DNA of 64,000 nt, taken from Pirellulimonas nuda (GTDB lineage Bacteria; Planctomycetota; Planctomycetia; Pirellulales; Lacipirellulaceae). The stretch's first letter is position 1, and each line of letters starts with the position of its first letter. Shown in pieces: positions 53,114 to 61,409 of the stretch. The position numbers and the translations under genes are program-made. Below the pieces are notes generated by a model, which did no database searches, was not told the DNA's origin, and worked only from the letters and a program-made list of their open reading frames with translations. The stretch covers positions 6,298,905 to 6,362,904 of the forward strand of contig NZ_CP036291.1 of the NCBI RefSeq assembly GCF_007750855.1, read 5' to 3'.

Positions 53114-54757
53114 TCACTTGGTCGCGGCGACGCGTGCATAGGTAGTGAAGCCGCCGCTCAGGTTGCGGGCGTCGCGGCCCGACTGGTTGAGCAGCCGGGT
53201 CGCCATGTAGCCGCGCATCCCTACCTGGCAGTAGGCGATCACCGGCCGGCCCTCGGGGAGCTCGCCCAGTCGCCCGCGGAGCTCGTCCAGCGGCAGGTTC
53301 ACCGCGCCCGGGACCGCCCCCAGGGCGAACTCGGTGGGCGTGCGGACGTCGACCACCGTGGCGCCGTCGCACGCGCCGGCCAGCAGGTCGGCCGAGTGCA
53401 CGATCGGCTGGTCGCCGCGCAGCACCCCCGCGGCGATAAAGCCCGCCATGTTCACCGGGTCCTTGGCGGAGCCGTACTGCGGCGCGTAGCACAGCTCGGA
53501 TTCCTCCAGGTCGTACACGGTCATGCCGGCCTGGATGGCCATTGCGATCACGTCGATCCGCTTGTCGACGCCGGCGCCCCCCACCGCCTGGGCGCCGAGC
53601 ACGTGCCCCGTTTCCGGGTCGAACAGCAGCTTCAGCGTCATCGGCTCGGCGCCGGGGTAGTAGCCGGCGTGATGGGCCGGGTGGAGGTAGACCTTCTGGT
53701 ACTCGCGCTGCTGCCGCTGGCAGGCCTTCTCGCTCAGGCCGGTCATGGCGGCGGTGTGATCCCAGAGCCCCACCACCGCGGTCCCCTGGGTGCCGCGGTA
53801 GGCGCTGTCGCGACCGAAGATATGGTCGGCGGCGATCCGTCCCTGGCGGTTGGCGGGCCCGGCGAGCGGGACCTGCGCCGGCGCGCCGGTCACCGAGTCG
53901 AACGTCTGGACGGCGTCGCCCACCGCGTAGATGTCGGGGTCGGTGGTCTGCATGTGGGGGTTCACGAGGATGCCCCCGCGGGGGCCGACCTCGAGGCCCG
54001 CCGCGACCGCCAGCGTGTTCTCGGGGCGGACGCCGATGCTCATCACCACAAAGTCGGCCGCGATCGACTCGCCGCTATCGAGCGTCAGCCGCAGGCCGTC
54101 GCCGGCTTGCTCGAACCGCTCGACCGTGGTCCCCAGCAGCACACGCACCCCCCGTTTGACGAGCTCCGCGGCGATCGGCACGATCATCTCGGCGTCCCAG
54201 GGGGGGAGCACCTGCACGTCGCGTTCGATCAGCGTCACGTCGAGGCCGCGGCGCGTGAGGTTCTCGATCATCTCAACGCCGATGAACCCGCCGCCGATCA
54301 CTACCGCCCGCTTGGCGCGTGCCGTGGCCCCCTGCAGCCGGTCGGCGTCGTCCAGGTTCCGCAGCGTGTAGACGCCGGGCAGGTCGGCGCCCGGGGTGGG
54401 CGGGCGGACCGGCGCGGCGCCGGGGGAGAGGATCAGCTTGTCGTACGATTCGGTCGCCACGGCGCCGGTGGCGAGCTCGCGGATGGCGACCGTCTTCTCG
54501 GCGCGGTTGATCGACTCGACGCTGTGCAGCGTCCGCACGTCGAGGCGGTAGCGATCGATCAGCCTCTGGATGGGGCTGACCAGCAGCTTGGCGCGCGACT
54601 CGATCTCTCCGCCGATGTAGTAGGGCATGCCGCAGTTGGCGAACGACGGGTCGGGCCCGCGTTCGAGCAGCACGATCTCGGCCGACTCGTCGAGCCGCCG
54701 CGCCCGCGCCGCAGCCGACGCCCCGCCGGCCACGCCCCCTACGATGAAGATCTTCAT
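53114..54757 (-). CDS. CoA-disulfide reductase-like flavoprotein fused to a rhodanese
   Basis: A 547-residue protein. The N-terminal FAD/NAD(P)-dependent reductase (about residues 1-450) has IVGGVAGGASAAARARR, the redox-active Cys42 in SFANCGMPYYIGGE, VVIGGGFIGVEMIENL and DIYAVGDA. The C-terminal rhodanese (about 455-547) has VVDVRTPTEFALGAVPGA and the active loop Cys in IAYCQVGMRGY. This CoADR-RHD architecture reduces CoA disulfide, CoA persulfide or polysulfide. With the rhodanese and ArsR genes beside it, a role in sulfane-sulfur handling is likely. Cytoplasmic. Confidence 0.92.
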   Translation of the reverse strand: MKIFIVGGVAGGASAAARARRLDESAEIVLLERGPDPSFANCGMPYYIGGEIESRAKLLVSPIQRLIDRYRLDVRTLHSVESINRAEKTVAIRELATGAVATESYDKLILSPGAAPVRPPTPGADLPGVYTLRNLDDADRLQGATARAKRAVVIGGGFIGVEMIENLTRRGLDVTLIERDVQVLPPWDAEMIVPIAAELVKRGVRVLLGTTVERFEQAGDGLRLTLDSGESIAADFVVMSIGVRPENTLAVAAGLEVGPRGGILVNPHMQTTDPDIYAVGDAVQTFDSVTGAPAQVPLAGPANRQGRIAADHIFGRDSAYRGTQGTAVVGLWDHTAAMTGLSEKACQRQQREYQKVYLHPAHHAGYYPGAEPMTLKLLFDPETGHVLGAQAVGGAGVDKRIDVIAMAIQAGMTVYDLEESELCYAPQYGSAKDPVNMAGFIAAGVLRGDQPIVHSADLLAGACDGATVVDVRTPTEFALGAVPGAVNLPLDELRGRLGELPEGRPVIAYCQVGMRGYMATRLLNQSGRDARNLSGGFTTYARVAATK

Positions 54758-54791
54758 GATGCGCCTATGCGTGATTGTGATCTACGAGAAC

Positions 54792-54871
54792 TGAACCACG
54801 AAGGGCACGAAGAAACACGAAGGAAGCATGAAATGACCTTCCTTCGTGCTCATTCGTGCCCTTCGTGGTTA
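54792..54871. repeat. Inverted repeat, GAACCACGAAGGGCAC family
   Basis: Left arm GAACCACGAAGGGCACGAAG, right arm CATTCGTGCCCTTCGTGGTT, with a small spacer around CTTCCTTCG. It separates the rhodanese gene from the reductase gene within one minus-strand group. Confidence 0.9.
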
Positions 54872-54875
54872 GCCG

Positions 54876-55415
54876 TCAAGCCGAGCACGAGCCGGCTTGG
54901 TTCCAAGGCATCTTGGCCAGCAGCATCCCCATGCCGCAGGTGTTGGTCACGCCGGCCAGCACCAGGCCGGCGCCGACCAGCGCGCTCAGCCCCAGCAGCC
55001 AGGGGTGCACCAGCACGCCGAGCACGACCCCCAGCACCACCAGCGTCCCCGCCGCGATCCGCACCTGGCGTTCGAGCGACATGCACTGCTTGCCGCGGGT
55101 GACCGGCAGCCCCGCCGCGGCGCACGCCTCGGTCCCCCCCTCGACGTTGAGCACCCGCCCGGCGCCCGCGGCGGCCAGCTTGCCGCACGCCGTCGCGCCG
55201 CGGCTCCCTGCTTTGCAGATGAACACGAGCTCTTGGTCGGGGCCGAACTCGGCCAGCAGCCCCTTGGGGTCGAGCCGGTCGAGCGGGCGGTTCACGGCCC
55301 CATCGACGTGCACCTCGCGGAACTCGGCCGGCGTGCGGACGTCGATCAGCCGCGGCCGAGCCGGGCCGGCGAGCCGCTCACGCAGCTCGCCTGGAGAAAG
55401 GGATTGTGTCGTCAT
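54876..55415 (-). CDS. YgaP-like rhodanese with two membrane helices
   Basis: A 179-residue protein. The rhodanese domain (about residues 1-105) has LIDVRTPAEFREVHVDGA and the active loop Cys67 in VFICKAGSRGATA. A DUF2892-type tail follows, SLERQVRIAAGTLVVLGVVLG and a second helix GLSALVGAGLVLAGVTNTCGM. This is the architecture of E. coli YgaP, an inner-membrane thiosulfate sulfurtransferase. In E. coli ygaP is cotranscribed with the ArsR-type gene ygaV; here an ArsR gene lies 108 bp upstream, which supports the same regulation. Confidence 0.9.
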   Translation of the reverse strand: MTTQSLSPGELRERLAGPARPRLIDVRTPAEFREVHVDGAVNRPLDRLDPKGLLAEFGPDQELVFICKAGSRGATACGKLAAAGAGRVLNVEGGTEACAAAGLPVTRGKQCMSLERQVRIAAGTLVVLGVVLGVLVHPWLLGLSALVGAGLVLAGVTNTCGMGMLLAKMPWNQAGSCSA

Positions 55416-55523
55416 CGGTTCGCTCCCATGGATTGGAATATCTCGACCTATCGACCTGTGTTTTGAAAAAAACGCGGCCCGGTGCTTCGTGGTTCGCTTG
55501 GGCGGGTCTGGGCGGCCGGCGTT

Positions 55524-55838
55524 TCACTCGCTGCCGAACCGCCCCTCCACGCACTTGAGGATGCTGGCCAGGTGGGGCTCCGCGACGGTGTAGTAAACCC
55601 GCCGACCTTCTTTCTCGCTCCCCAGCAGCCCACACCGCTGCATCAGCCGCAGGTGTTCGCTGGCCATCGCGCTGGGCAGCTCGCACGCCTCGGCCAGCTC
55701 TCCTACGGTAAACCGCCCCTGCAGCAGCATTTGCACGATCCGCAGCCGGTGCGGGTGGGCAAGCGTCCGCAGACACTCGGCGGCTTGGCCGAGGGCTTCG
55801 AGGCTGGTCAGTCGGAGGGTTTTGCTGCGGGTCGCCAT
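55524..55838 (-). CDS. ArsR/SmtB-family regulator of the sulfur module
   Basis: A 104-residue winged-helix repressor: CLRTLAHPHRLRIVQMLLQG, FTVGELAEACELPSAMASEHLRLMQRCGLL, then the wing EKEGRRVYYTV. Cys are at 22, 52, 69 and 96, so a persulfide-sensing thiol switch is possible, although the pattern does not clearly match SqrR or BigR. I choose ATG 55838 because a consensus promoter overlaps the upstream ATG 55871, which would then lie outside the transcript. It probably represses itself and the rhodanese and reductase genes and is relieved by sulfide or a metal (inference). Confidence 0.88.
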   Translation of the reverse strand: MATRSKTLRLTSLEALGQAAECLRTLAHPHRLRIVQMLLQGRFTVGELAEACELPSAMASEHLRLMQRCGLLGSEKEGRRVYYTVAEPHLASILKCVEGRFGSE

Positions 55839-55848
55839 GTCACTATTA

Positions 55849-55876
55849 AATATATCGGAAGGTTTCGACATGTCAA
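55849..55876 (-). promoter_or_regulatory. Consensus sigma-70 promoter of the ArsR operon
   Basis: On the minus strand, TTGACA (55871-55876) and TATATT (55849-55854) with a 16-bp spacer. The -10 box is only 10 bp from ATG 55838, so the transcript would be almost leaderless. The AT-rich stretch and the GACATGTC palindrome at the -35 end are suitable repressor sites. Confidence 0.7.
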
Positions 55877-55908
55877 TCCAATATTTCTCGGGCAGGGTCA
55901 GAAGACGG

Positions 55909-56063
55909 GAACCGCCAAGAGCGCCAAGGCGCGCGAAGGTTGCGGGAACTGGCGCGAGGAACTGCGATTTGGGGCGAGGCGCCTTTGAAGAAGAACCGGG
56001 CCCATCTTGTCCATCCGGTCTAGTTTTCTTCTTTCTTGGCGCTCTTGGCGTCCTTGGCGGTTC
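55909..56063. repeat. Long inverted repeat, GAACCGCCAAGAGCGCCAAG family
   Basis: Left arm GAACCGCCAAGAGCGCCAAG, right arm CTTGGCGTCCTTGGCGGTTC. An extra right-arm copy (GTCTTGGCGGTTCCC) lies at 56089-56104. Same family as 60371-60530. Confidence 0.87.
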
Positions 56064-56152
56064 AAAACGTCCGTCGAGGCGCTCGTGGCGTCTTGGCGGT
56101 TCCCGGCGCCCCTTTGACTGCCGGCGGCCAGTCGCCGAGAATACAAAGTCCG

Positions 56153-56268
56153 ACGGCGCCCGGTGGGGGGCCCCTGCAATGGGGGCCTTACGAACCTGGT
56201 CAGGGTGGAAACGCAGCAGCCATAAGTTTGCGTCTCTTTGTGTGGGGGTCCCCTACCGGCCGCCGTCG
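56153..56268 (+). ncRNA. ffs: Signal recognition particle RNA (small bacterial type)
   Basis: A roughly 115-nt hairpin RNA. The conserved apical core reads GGTCAGGGTGGAAACGCAGC AGCC (56199-56222), the SRP RNA Ffh-binding signature. The ends pair: CCGGTGGGGGGCCCC with GGGGTCCCCTACCGG, extended by CGGCG/CGCCG-type pairs. It assembles with Ffh to target membrane proteins. It lies directly before dnaX, the usual bacterial neighbourhood (SRP RNA, dnaX, ebfC). Confidence 0.9.
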
Positions 56269-56282
56269 AACGATCAAACGAT

Positions 56283-56391
56283 AGCCACGAAAAGGCACAA
56301 AAAAGCACAAAGAACGGACGGAGGAAGGCGACACGAATCAGCGCCGGATCGTGCTCTTCCTTTTTGTGTTTTCTTGTGCCTTTTTGTGGCC
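56283..56391. repeat. Long inverted repeat, GCCACGAAAAGGCAC family
   Basis: Left arm AGCCACGAAAAGGCACAAAA, right arm CTTGTGCCTTTTTGTGGC. It ends 8 bp before the dnaX start codon, so it covers the ribosome-binding region. Same family as 10237 and 48361. Confidence 0.87.
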
Positions 56392-56398
56392 ATTCTTC

Positions 56399-58045
56399 AT
56401 GCCTGACGCCCCGCAATCCGCCGACGGCTACACGGTCGTCGCCCGCCGCTATCGGCCGCAGACGTTTGACGAGCTCATCGGCCAGCAGCACGTCGCCCGT
56501 GCGCTCAAGCAGGCCATCACGACCGGCCGCGTGGGGCACGCCTACTTGTTCACCGGCGCCCGTGGGGTGGGGAAGACCTCGGCCGCGCGCATCCTTGCCC
56601 GCGCGCTCAACTGCCAGCAGGGCCCCACGCCCGAGCCGTGCAACCAGTGCGACGCCTGCCTGAGCATCATCGACGGCAGCGACGTCGACGTGATGGAGAT
56701 GGACGGCGCCAGCAACCGCGGCATCGACGAGATCCGTCAGCTCCGCCAGAACGTGGCGGTCCGGCCGAGCCGCTCGCGGTTCAAGGTGTACCTGATCGAC
56801 GAGGTGCACATGCTCACCAAGGAGGCCTTCAACGCGCTCTTAAAGACGCTGGAAGAGCCGCCGGAGCACGTGAAGTTCATCTTCGCCACCACCGACCCGC
56901 AGAAGCTGCCGATCACGATCCTCTCCCGCTGCCAGCGGTTCGACTTCGCGGGGGTCGACAGCGTCGCCATCCAGACGCGCCTCGCGCAAATCGCCGAGGC
57001 CGAGGGGGTCGAGATCGAGCCCGCGGCGCTGCAGATCCTCGCGACCCGCGCCGCCGGTTCGATGCGAGACAGCCAGTCGCTGTTGGAGCAACTGCTGGCA
57101 GTGGCCGGCGGCAAGATCACGGCCGATGAGGTGCAGTCGCTGCTGGGGATCGCCTCGACCGAACGTATTAGCGCGCTGGCGGACGCCATCGCCGCGCGCG
57201 ACGCGGCCCGCGCTTTGGAGGAACTGAGCGGCTCGCTCGGCGGGGGCGCCGACGCCGGCCAGCTGCTCGACCAACTCATCGGCTACCTACGCGACGCGAT
57301 GGCCCTGGCGGTCGGCTGCCCGCCCGAGCGGATGCTGTACGCCCTGCCGGGCCAGGAAGACTCGGTCCGCGCGCTCGGCGCTAGGCTCGGCGTGTCCGGC
57401 GTGCTGGCGGTGCTGCAGGTGCTCGACCAGACCGCCGCGCGGATGCGCGTGAGCCTGCACGGCCGGACGCTGGTCGAGATGGCCATCGTGCGCGCCGCTT
57501 CGCTAGACGACCTAGAAGACCTGTCGCAACTAATCACGGACCTCCGCAATCAGCCCCCGGGCGAGCCGGGGGCGTCGGCACCCGGAAGGGGCGGGCGAGG
57601 CGGAGCAAACCCGGGAGTACAAACCGGGGCAGGCCGGAGTCCGTCGGGGAGCGTAGCGGGGGGGAACCCGGAGAGTTCTTCGCCGCGTCCTCCGGCGGCT
57701 TACGCCGACGGCTCGCCTGCGGGGGGCGTTGGCAGCGGGGGGCTTGTCGGGCAGCTTGCGCAGCAGGTTGCGATGGCCGCGCCGATCACATCGCCCAAGC
57801 CGGCCGCGGCGCCCGAGCGGCCCGCGTCCCCGTCGGCGTCCCCGTCGGCGGCGCCCCGGTCGCTGGCGGAGCAGTTCGTGGCGGTCGCCTCCTCGGCCCC
57901 CGCGGCGCCCCGCCCCCCCAAGATGTCCCGCCGGCAACTGCAGGCCGAGGCGCTCGAGCACCCGTATATCAAGCAGGCGATGGAGACCTTTGGCGTCGAA
58001 GCAGACGGCGTGCGGTATACTCCACCGCAAGAAAAGGCGAAGTAG
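56399..58045 (+). CDS. dnaX: DNA polymerase III subunit gamma/tau with in-frame repeat insertion
   Basis: A 548-residue clamp-loader ATPase. YRPQTFDELIGQQHVARAL opens it; Walker A is GARGVGKTSAAR, a Cys cluster (CNQCDAC) binds zinc, and Walker B with sensor is LIDEVHMLTKEAFNALLKTLEEPP. Domain III runs to about residue 380. A Gly/Pro/Ser-rich linker follows, part of which (about residues 386-442) is encoded by a palindrome of the GCGAGC..GTAAGCCG family (57555-57724). The C-terminal tail ends EHPYIKQAMETFGVEADG. It loads the beta clamp in replication. ebfC follows, as usual. Confidence 0.95.
   Translation: MPDAPQSADGYTVVARRYRPQTFDELIGQQHVARALKQAITTGRVGHAYLFTGARGVGKTSAARILARALNCQQGPTPEPCNQCDACLSIIDGSDVDVMEMDGASNRGIDEIRQLRQNVAVRPSRSRFKVYLIDEVHMLTKEAFNALLKTLEEPPEHVKFIFATTDPQKLPITILSRCQRFDFAGVDSVAIQTRLAQIAEAEGVEIEPAALQILATRAAGSMRDSQSLLEQLLAVAGGKITADEVQSLLGIASTERISALADAIAARDAARALEELSGSLGGGADAGQLLDQLIGYLRDAMALAVGCPPERMLYALPGQEDSVRALGARLGVSGVLAVLQVLDQTAARMRVSLHGRTLVEMAIVRAASLDDLEDLSQLITDLRNQPPGEPGASAPGRGGRGGANPGVQTGAGRSPSGSVAGGNPESSSPRPPAAYADGSPAGGVGSGGLVGQLAQQVAMAAPITSPKPAAAPERPASPSASPSAAPRSLAEQFVAVASSAPAAPRPPKMSRRQLQAEALEHPYIKQAMETFGVEADGVRYTPPQEKAK
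57555..57724. repeat. Palindromic element inserted in frame in dnaX
   Basis: Left arm CCCCGGGCGAGCCGGGGGCG..TCGGC, right arm CCGGCGGCTTACGCCGACGG..CTCGCCTGCGGGG. The right arm matches the intergenic element at 36868-36988. The insertion lies in the flexible linker after domain III and keeps the frame. Confidence 0.8.
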
Positions 58046-58104
58046 GGCGGGGCCCGCCCTACCTTCGAAGACCTACTCAATCAACTTCGCGTGAGGCGAT
58101 AGCG

Positions 58105-58473
58105 ATGCTCAAGGGACTCGGCGCACTGGCGAACCTCGGCACGATCATGCAGCAGGCCAAGGAGGTCGGCGGCAAGATGCAGGCGGCCCAGGAGCGGCTG
58201 CGCCAGCAGCGCGTCACCGGCGCCGCCGGCGGCGGCATGGTCGAGGTAGAAATGACCGGCGCCGGCGAGGCGCTGGCCGTGCGGATCGACGCCGGCCTGG
58301 TCGCTAGCGGCGACCGCGAGATGATCGAAGACCTGCTGCCGGCCGCAATCAACGCCGCGCTAGAGAAGACCCGCGCCCTGCACGCCGAGGCGATGCAAGA
58401 GGCCGCGTCCGGCATGAACGTGCCGGGTATGCCCGATATGTCGGAGCTAATGGGGAAGCTGGGGGGGAGTTGA
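58105..58473 (+). CDS. ebfC: YbaB/EbfC nucleoid-associated protein
   Basis: A 122-residue dimeric DNA-binding protein: MQQAKEVGGKMQAAQERLRQ, VEVEMTGAGEALAVRIDAGL, EDLLPAAINAALEKTRAL, and a short Met/Gly-rich tail. Normal family length is about 105-110. It binds DNA and compacts the nucleoid. It lies 59 bp after dnaX, the near-universal dnaX-ebfC pair; recR is not next in this genome. Confidence 0.94.
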   Translation: MLKGLGALANLGTIMQQAKEVGGKMQAAQERLRQQRVTGAAGGGMVEVEMTGAGEALAVRIDAGLVASGDREMIEDLLPAAINAALEKTRALHAEAMQEAASGMNVPGMPDMSELMGKLGGS

Positions 58474-58526
58474 TCCTCGTCCGTCGTCCGCTGTCCGTTG
58501 ACGGATCGGCCGCGCCGCCAAGGGCC

Positions 58527-58591
58527 ATAGCCGCCGGGCTACGCCCGGCGCGTGACCCCGCCGCAACCGCCGGGCGTAGCCCCGCGGCGAT
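58527..58591. repeat. Inverted repeat ATAGCCGCCGGGCTACGCCC family
   Basis: Left arm ATAGCCGCCGGGCTACGCCC..GGCG, right arm CGCCGGGCGTAGCCCCGCGG..CGAT. Same family as 43524 and 46521. The rest of the 347-bp gap to rpoN holds a hairpin CCCGCGTC/GACGCGGG (58675-58714), which may lie in the rpoN leader. Confidence 0.85.
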
Positions 58592-58820
58592 TGGGGGTGC
58601 GGAGGAGGGTTCGGAAGCGCCTTTCTGGCCGCTTCTTAATTATGCGTAATCCGCGCAATCGCTCCGGGTAGACTCCCGCGTCGGGGTCTTTCTGGCGTAG
58701 AATTACGACGCGGGCATGCGACGCTTCGCAGCAACTGATCTTCGCGGCAGCGCGGCCCGTTTGGTACACCACGGAAAGTGCCCGGTCGGGGCCGAACCGC
58801 CCCCCAGTGAGGAACGACCC

Positions 58821-60359
58821 ATGAGACTCTCCTTCGGCCAACACATGCAGATGGCGCAAAAGCAAGTGCTTGCGCCGCGGATGATCCAGTCGATGGAGAT
58901 CCTGCAACTGCCGATCATGGCGCTCGCCGAGCGGATCGAGCAGGAGATGGAAGACAACCCCACGCTCGAGCAGTCTACGGGCGATGGCGAAGAGTACGAC
59001 GACGAGGTCGGCTTCGACAAACCGGAAGACCCCAACGCGCCCGAAGACGGCGAGCGCGAGATGGTGGTCGACGAGGCGCACAACAACGAAGAAGACTTCG
59101 AGCGCCTGGTGAACATGGCGGAGAACCTGCCGGACGACTACGAAGAGCGCAGCCGGCCGTCGCGTGGGCAGATGGAGGCCGAGGCGGACCGCGCCCACGA
59201 CGCCATGATGAACATGGCGGACCGCCCCGAGAGCCTGGCCGACTACCTGCACCACCAGCTCAACTGGTTCGACGCCCCCGAGGCCGTGCGCAAGATGGCG
59301 GAGCGGCTGATCTACAGCCTCGACACCAACGGCTACCTGAAGACGCCGCTGGAAGAGCTGGTGCCGCCGACCCCGTCCGCCGAAGGGATCGACCCCGTGA
59401 AGTGGCGCACGGAGCAGTTGGAGGTGATCCACGCGGCGCTGGCGCTGGTGCAGTTGTTCGATCCCCCGGGGGTCGGCGCGCGGTCGCTGCAAGAGTGCCT
59501 GCTGCTGCAGCTCACGGCTGGCATGCCTTTCTACGACGAGCTCAAGACGCTCATCCAGGACCACCTGTCCGACCTAGAGAACAACCGCCTGCCGATCATC
59601 GTCAAGAAGACCGGCTACTCCATCGAGACCATCCAAGAGGCGTGGGAAGAGCTCCGCAAGCTCAAGCCGAAGCCGGGCGCCGACTTCGGCGACTCGCCGG
59701 TGCCGCAGGTCACGCCCGACGTGTTCGTTGAGAAGAACGAGGCGGGCGAGTACGAGATCCGCCTCGAGGACACGCAGCTCCCGTCGCTGGCCATCAGCCC
59801 CTACTACCGCAAGCTGCTGCAGCAGGCCGGCTCGGCCGACCAGAAGACGCGCGAGTACATCAAGCAGAAGATCAACTCTGCCCAGTGGCTGATCGAGGCG
59901 ATCGAGCAGCGACGCGGCACGCTGACGCGCGTCTCCGAGGCGATCGTCGCCCACCAGACCCGCTTCCTTGAAGACGGCCCGGAGTCGATCGAGCCGCTCA
60001 AGATGCAGCAGATCGCGGACAAGGTAGGGGTGCACGTCACCACGGTCAGCCGCGCGGTGGACGACAAGTGGATCCAGACGCCGCGAGGCATCTTCCCGCT
60101 GAAGCGGTTCTTTGTCGGCGGCACCACCGGCGCCGACGGCGAGGACATCGCCTGGGACCGCGTGCGGCTCAAGCTGCAAGAGATCGTCGACGGCGAGGAC
60201 AAGAGCGCCCCGCTGTCGGACGACGCGCTGGTCGAAGCGCTCGCCAAGGAAGGGATCACCGTCGCCCGCCGCACGGTCACCAAGTACCGCAAGGCGATGA
60301 ACATCCCCAGCAGCCGCCAGCGCCGCGACTGGTCGAAGACCCCCGCCGCCGCTGAGTAA
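58821..60359 (+). CDS. rpoN: RNA polymerase sigma-54 factor
   Basis: A 512-residue sigma factor. Region I (MRLSFGQHMQMAQKQVLAPRMIQSMEILQLP) contacts activators; an acidic region II follows (about residues 45-110); the core-binding and HTH parts follow (KMQQIADKVGVHVTTVSRAV). The RpoN box is ARRTVTKYRK near residue 488. ATG 58821 with GAGGAA upstream is chosen; the longer frame to 58716 is unlikely. It works with NtrC-type activators such as the one at 11437. It follows ebfC but is separated by a repeat. Confidence 0.95.
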   Translation: MRLSFGQHMQMAQKQVLAPRMIQSMEILQLPIMALAERIEQEMEDNPTLEQSTGDGEEYDDEVGFDKPEDPNAPEDGEREMVVDEAHNNEEDFERLVNMAENLPDDYEERSRPSRGQMEAEADRAHDAMMNMADRPESLADYLHHQLNWFDAPEAVRKMAERLIYSLDTNGYLKTPLEELVPPTPSAEGIDPVKWRTEQLEVIHAALALVQLFDPPGVGARSLQECLLLQLTAGMPFYDELKTLIQDHLSDLENNRLPIIVKKTGYSIETIQEAWEELRKLKPKPGADFGDSPVPQVTPDVFVEKNEAGEYEIRLEDTQLPSLAISPYYRKLLQQAGSADQKTREYIKQKINSAQWLIEAIEQRRGTLTRVSEAIVAHQTRFLEDGPESIEPLKMQQIADKVGVHVTTVSRAVDDKWIQTPRGIFPLKRFFVGGTTGADGEDIAWDRVRLKLQEIVDGEDKSAPLSDDALVEALAKEGITVARRTVTKYRKAMNIPSSRQRRDWSKTPAAAE

Positions 60360-60370
60360 CGGACATACGG

Positions 60371-60530
60371 GAACCGCCAAGACGCGCCAAGGACGGAAGT
60401 TAGACGGGATGAACAGGAACGACCAATAGAATAACTGTTAACGCCAGCCGGTCTATCCGCAACTCCATCCGGCTAATCCTGTCAGTCCCTTTCGTCCGTC
60501 TTGGCGCTTCTTGGCGTCCTTGGCGGTTCA
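60371..60530. repeat. Long inverted repeat, GAACCGCCAAGACGCGCCAA family
   Basis: Left arm GAACCGCCAAGACGCGCCAA, right arm CTTGGCGTCCTTGGCGGTTC. An inner imperfect pair (GACGGGATGAACAGGA / TCCTGTCAGTCCC) is present. Same family as 55909. It lies 11 bp after the rpoN stop. Confidence 0.87.
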
Positions 60531-60581
60531 ATCTTTCGTACTTCGTGGCGTCTGGGCGGTTCGGTCGTCTATGATAGGCGT

Positions 60582-61394
60582 GTGAATCTCGACGCCACGC
60601 ATATCGCCATCCGCGAACGCTCGTTCTCGGAGATCCTCGACCTGGCGTTGCGCGTCGGCGTCCGGCACGCGGGGCCGCTGCTGCTGCTGTGGGCCATCGG
60701 CGTGCTGCCGTTCGCGGCGATCAACTTTGCGCTGCTGCAGGGGGCCCTCAGCGATCGTTCGCTCAGCAGCGAGCCAGAAGCCTACGTCTTCTGGCAACTG
60801 CTGCTGGTCGTGATCGAGGTCCCCTTTGCGACCGCGTTGATGACGCTCTACCTGGGGCAGGCGACCTTTGCCCACCACGTGAGCCGGCGGCGGCTGGCGG
60901 CCGACTTCTTCCGCAGCCTGCCGCAGTTGCTCCTTTTACAGGGGGCGCTGCGTGGGCTGATGACGCCGCTGGTGCTGACGCTGCTGGGCCCGTACGTGGC
61001 GTGGCCCTACCTGTCGGAGCTGATCCTGCTGGAGCGCAACCCGCTGTTTGCCGGGCGTAGCGGACGGATCAGCACGATGCGTCGCAGCCGCAACCTGCAC
61101 CGCGGCGCCGGGGGCGAGCTGTTCGCCCGCTGGCTGGCGGCCGCAACGGTGGGGGTGTTGATGACGGTCTCGGTGGCGACCGGCGTGGGGGTGCTGACGA
61201 CCCAGCTCACGGGCGTCACGCTGTCGGACCGCGCGGCGATGCTCTACCTCTGGCCGGCGGCGGCGTGGGCCGTTCTCGGTTATCTTGCGGTGGTGCGGTT
61301 CCTGGCCTACCTGGACCTGCGGATCCGGCGTGAGGGCTGGGAGGTCGAGCTGGCCATGCGTGCCGAGGCCGCCAAGCTGGTGCGGCTGTCGTAA
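60582..61394 (+). CDS. Membrane protein of the DUF4129 cluster
   Basis: A 270-residue integral membrane protein with about five or six hydrophobic helices (LLLLWAIGVLPFAAINFALL, FWQLLLVVIEVPFATALMTLYLG, LLLLQGALRGLMTPLVLTLLG, ATVGVLMTVSVATGVGVLTT, WPAAAWAVLGYLAVVRFLAYL). IRERSFSEILDLALRVG begins the chain. The start is taken as GTG 60582 because the earlier frame translates repeat sequence. It precedes DUF4129, DUF4350 and MoxR genes and is probably cotranscribed. Function unknown; such clusters are thought to handle envelope stress or surface proteins. Confidence 0.75.
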   Translation: MNLDATHIAIRERSFSEILDLALRVGVRHAGPLLLLWAIGVLPFAAINFALLQGALSDRSLSSEPEAYVFWQLLLVVIEVPFATALMTLYLGQATFAHHVSRRRLAADFFRSLPQLLLLQGALRGLMTPLVLTLLGPYVAWPYLSELILLERNPLFAGRSGRISTMRRSRNLHRGAGGELFARWLAAATVGVLMTVSVATGVGVLTTQLTGVTLSDRAAMLYLWPAAAWAVLGYLAVVRFLAYLDLRIRREGWEVELAMRAEAAKLVRLS

Positions 61395-61409
61395 ACAAAA
61401 GGGCAAGCG

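Noticed and set aside
56153-56268. Part of a coding gene before dnaX
   Set aside because: The sequence is an SRP RNA with paired ends and the conserved core.
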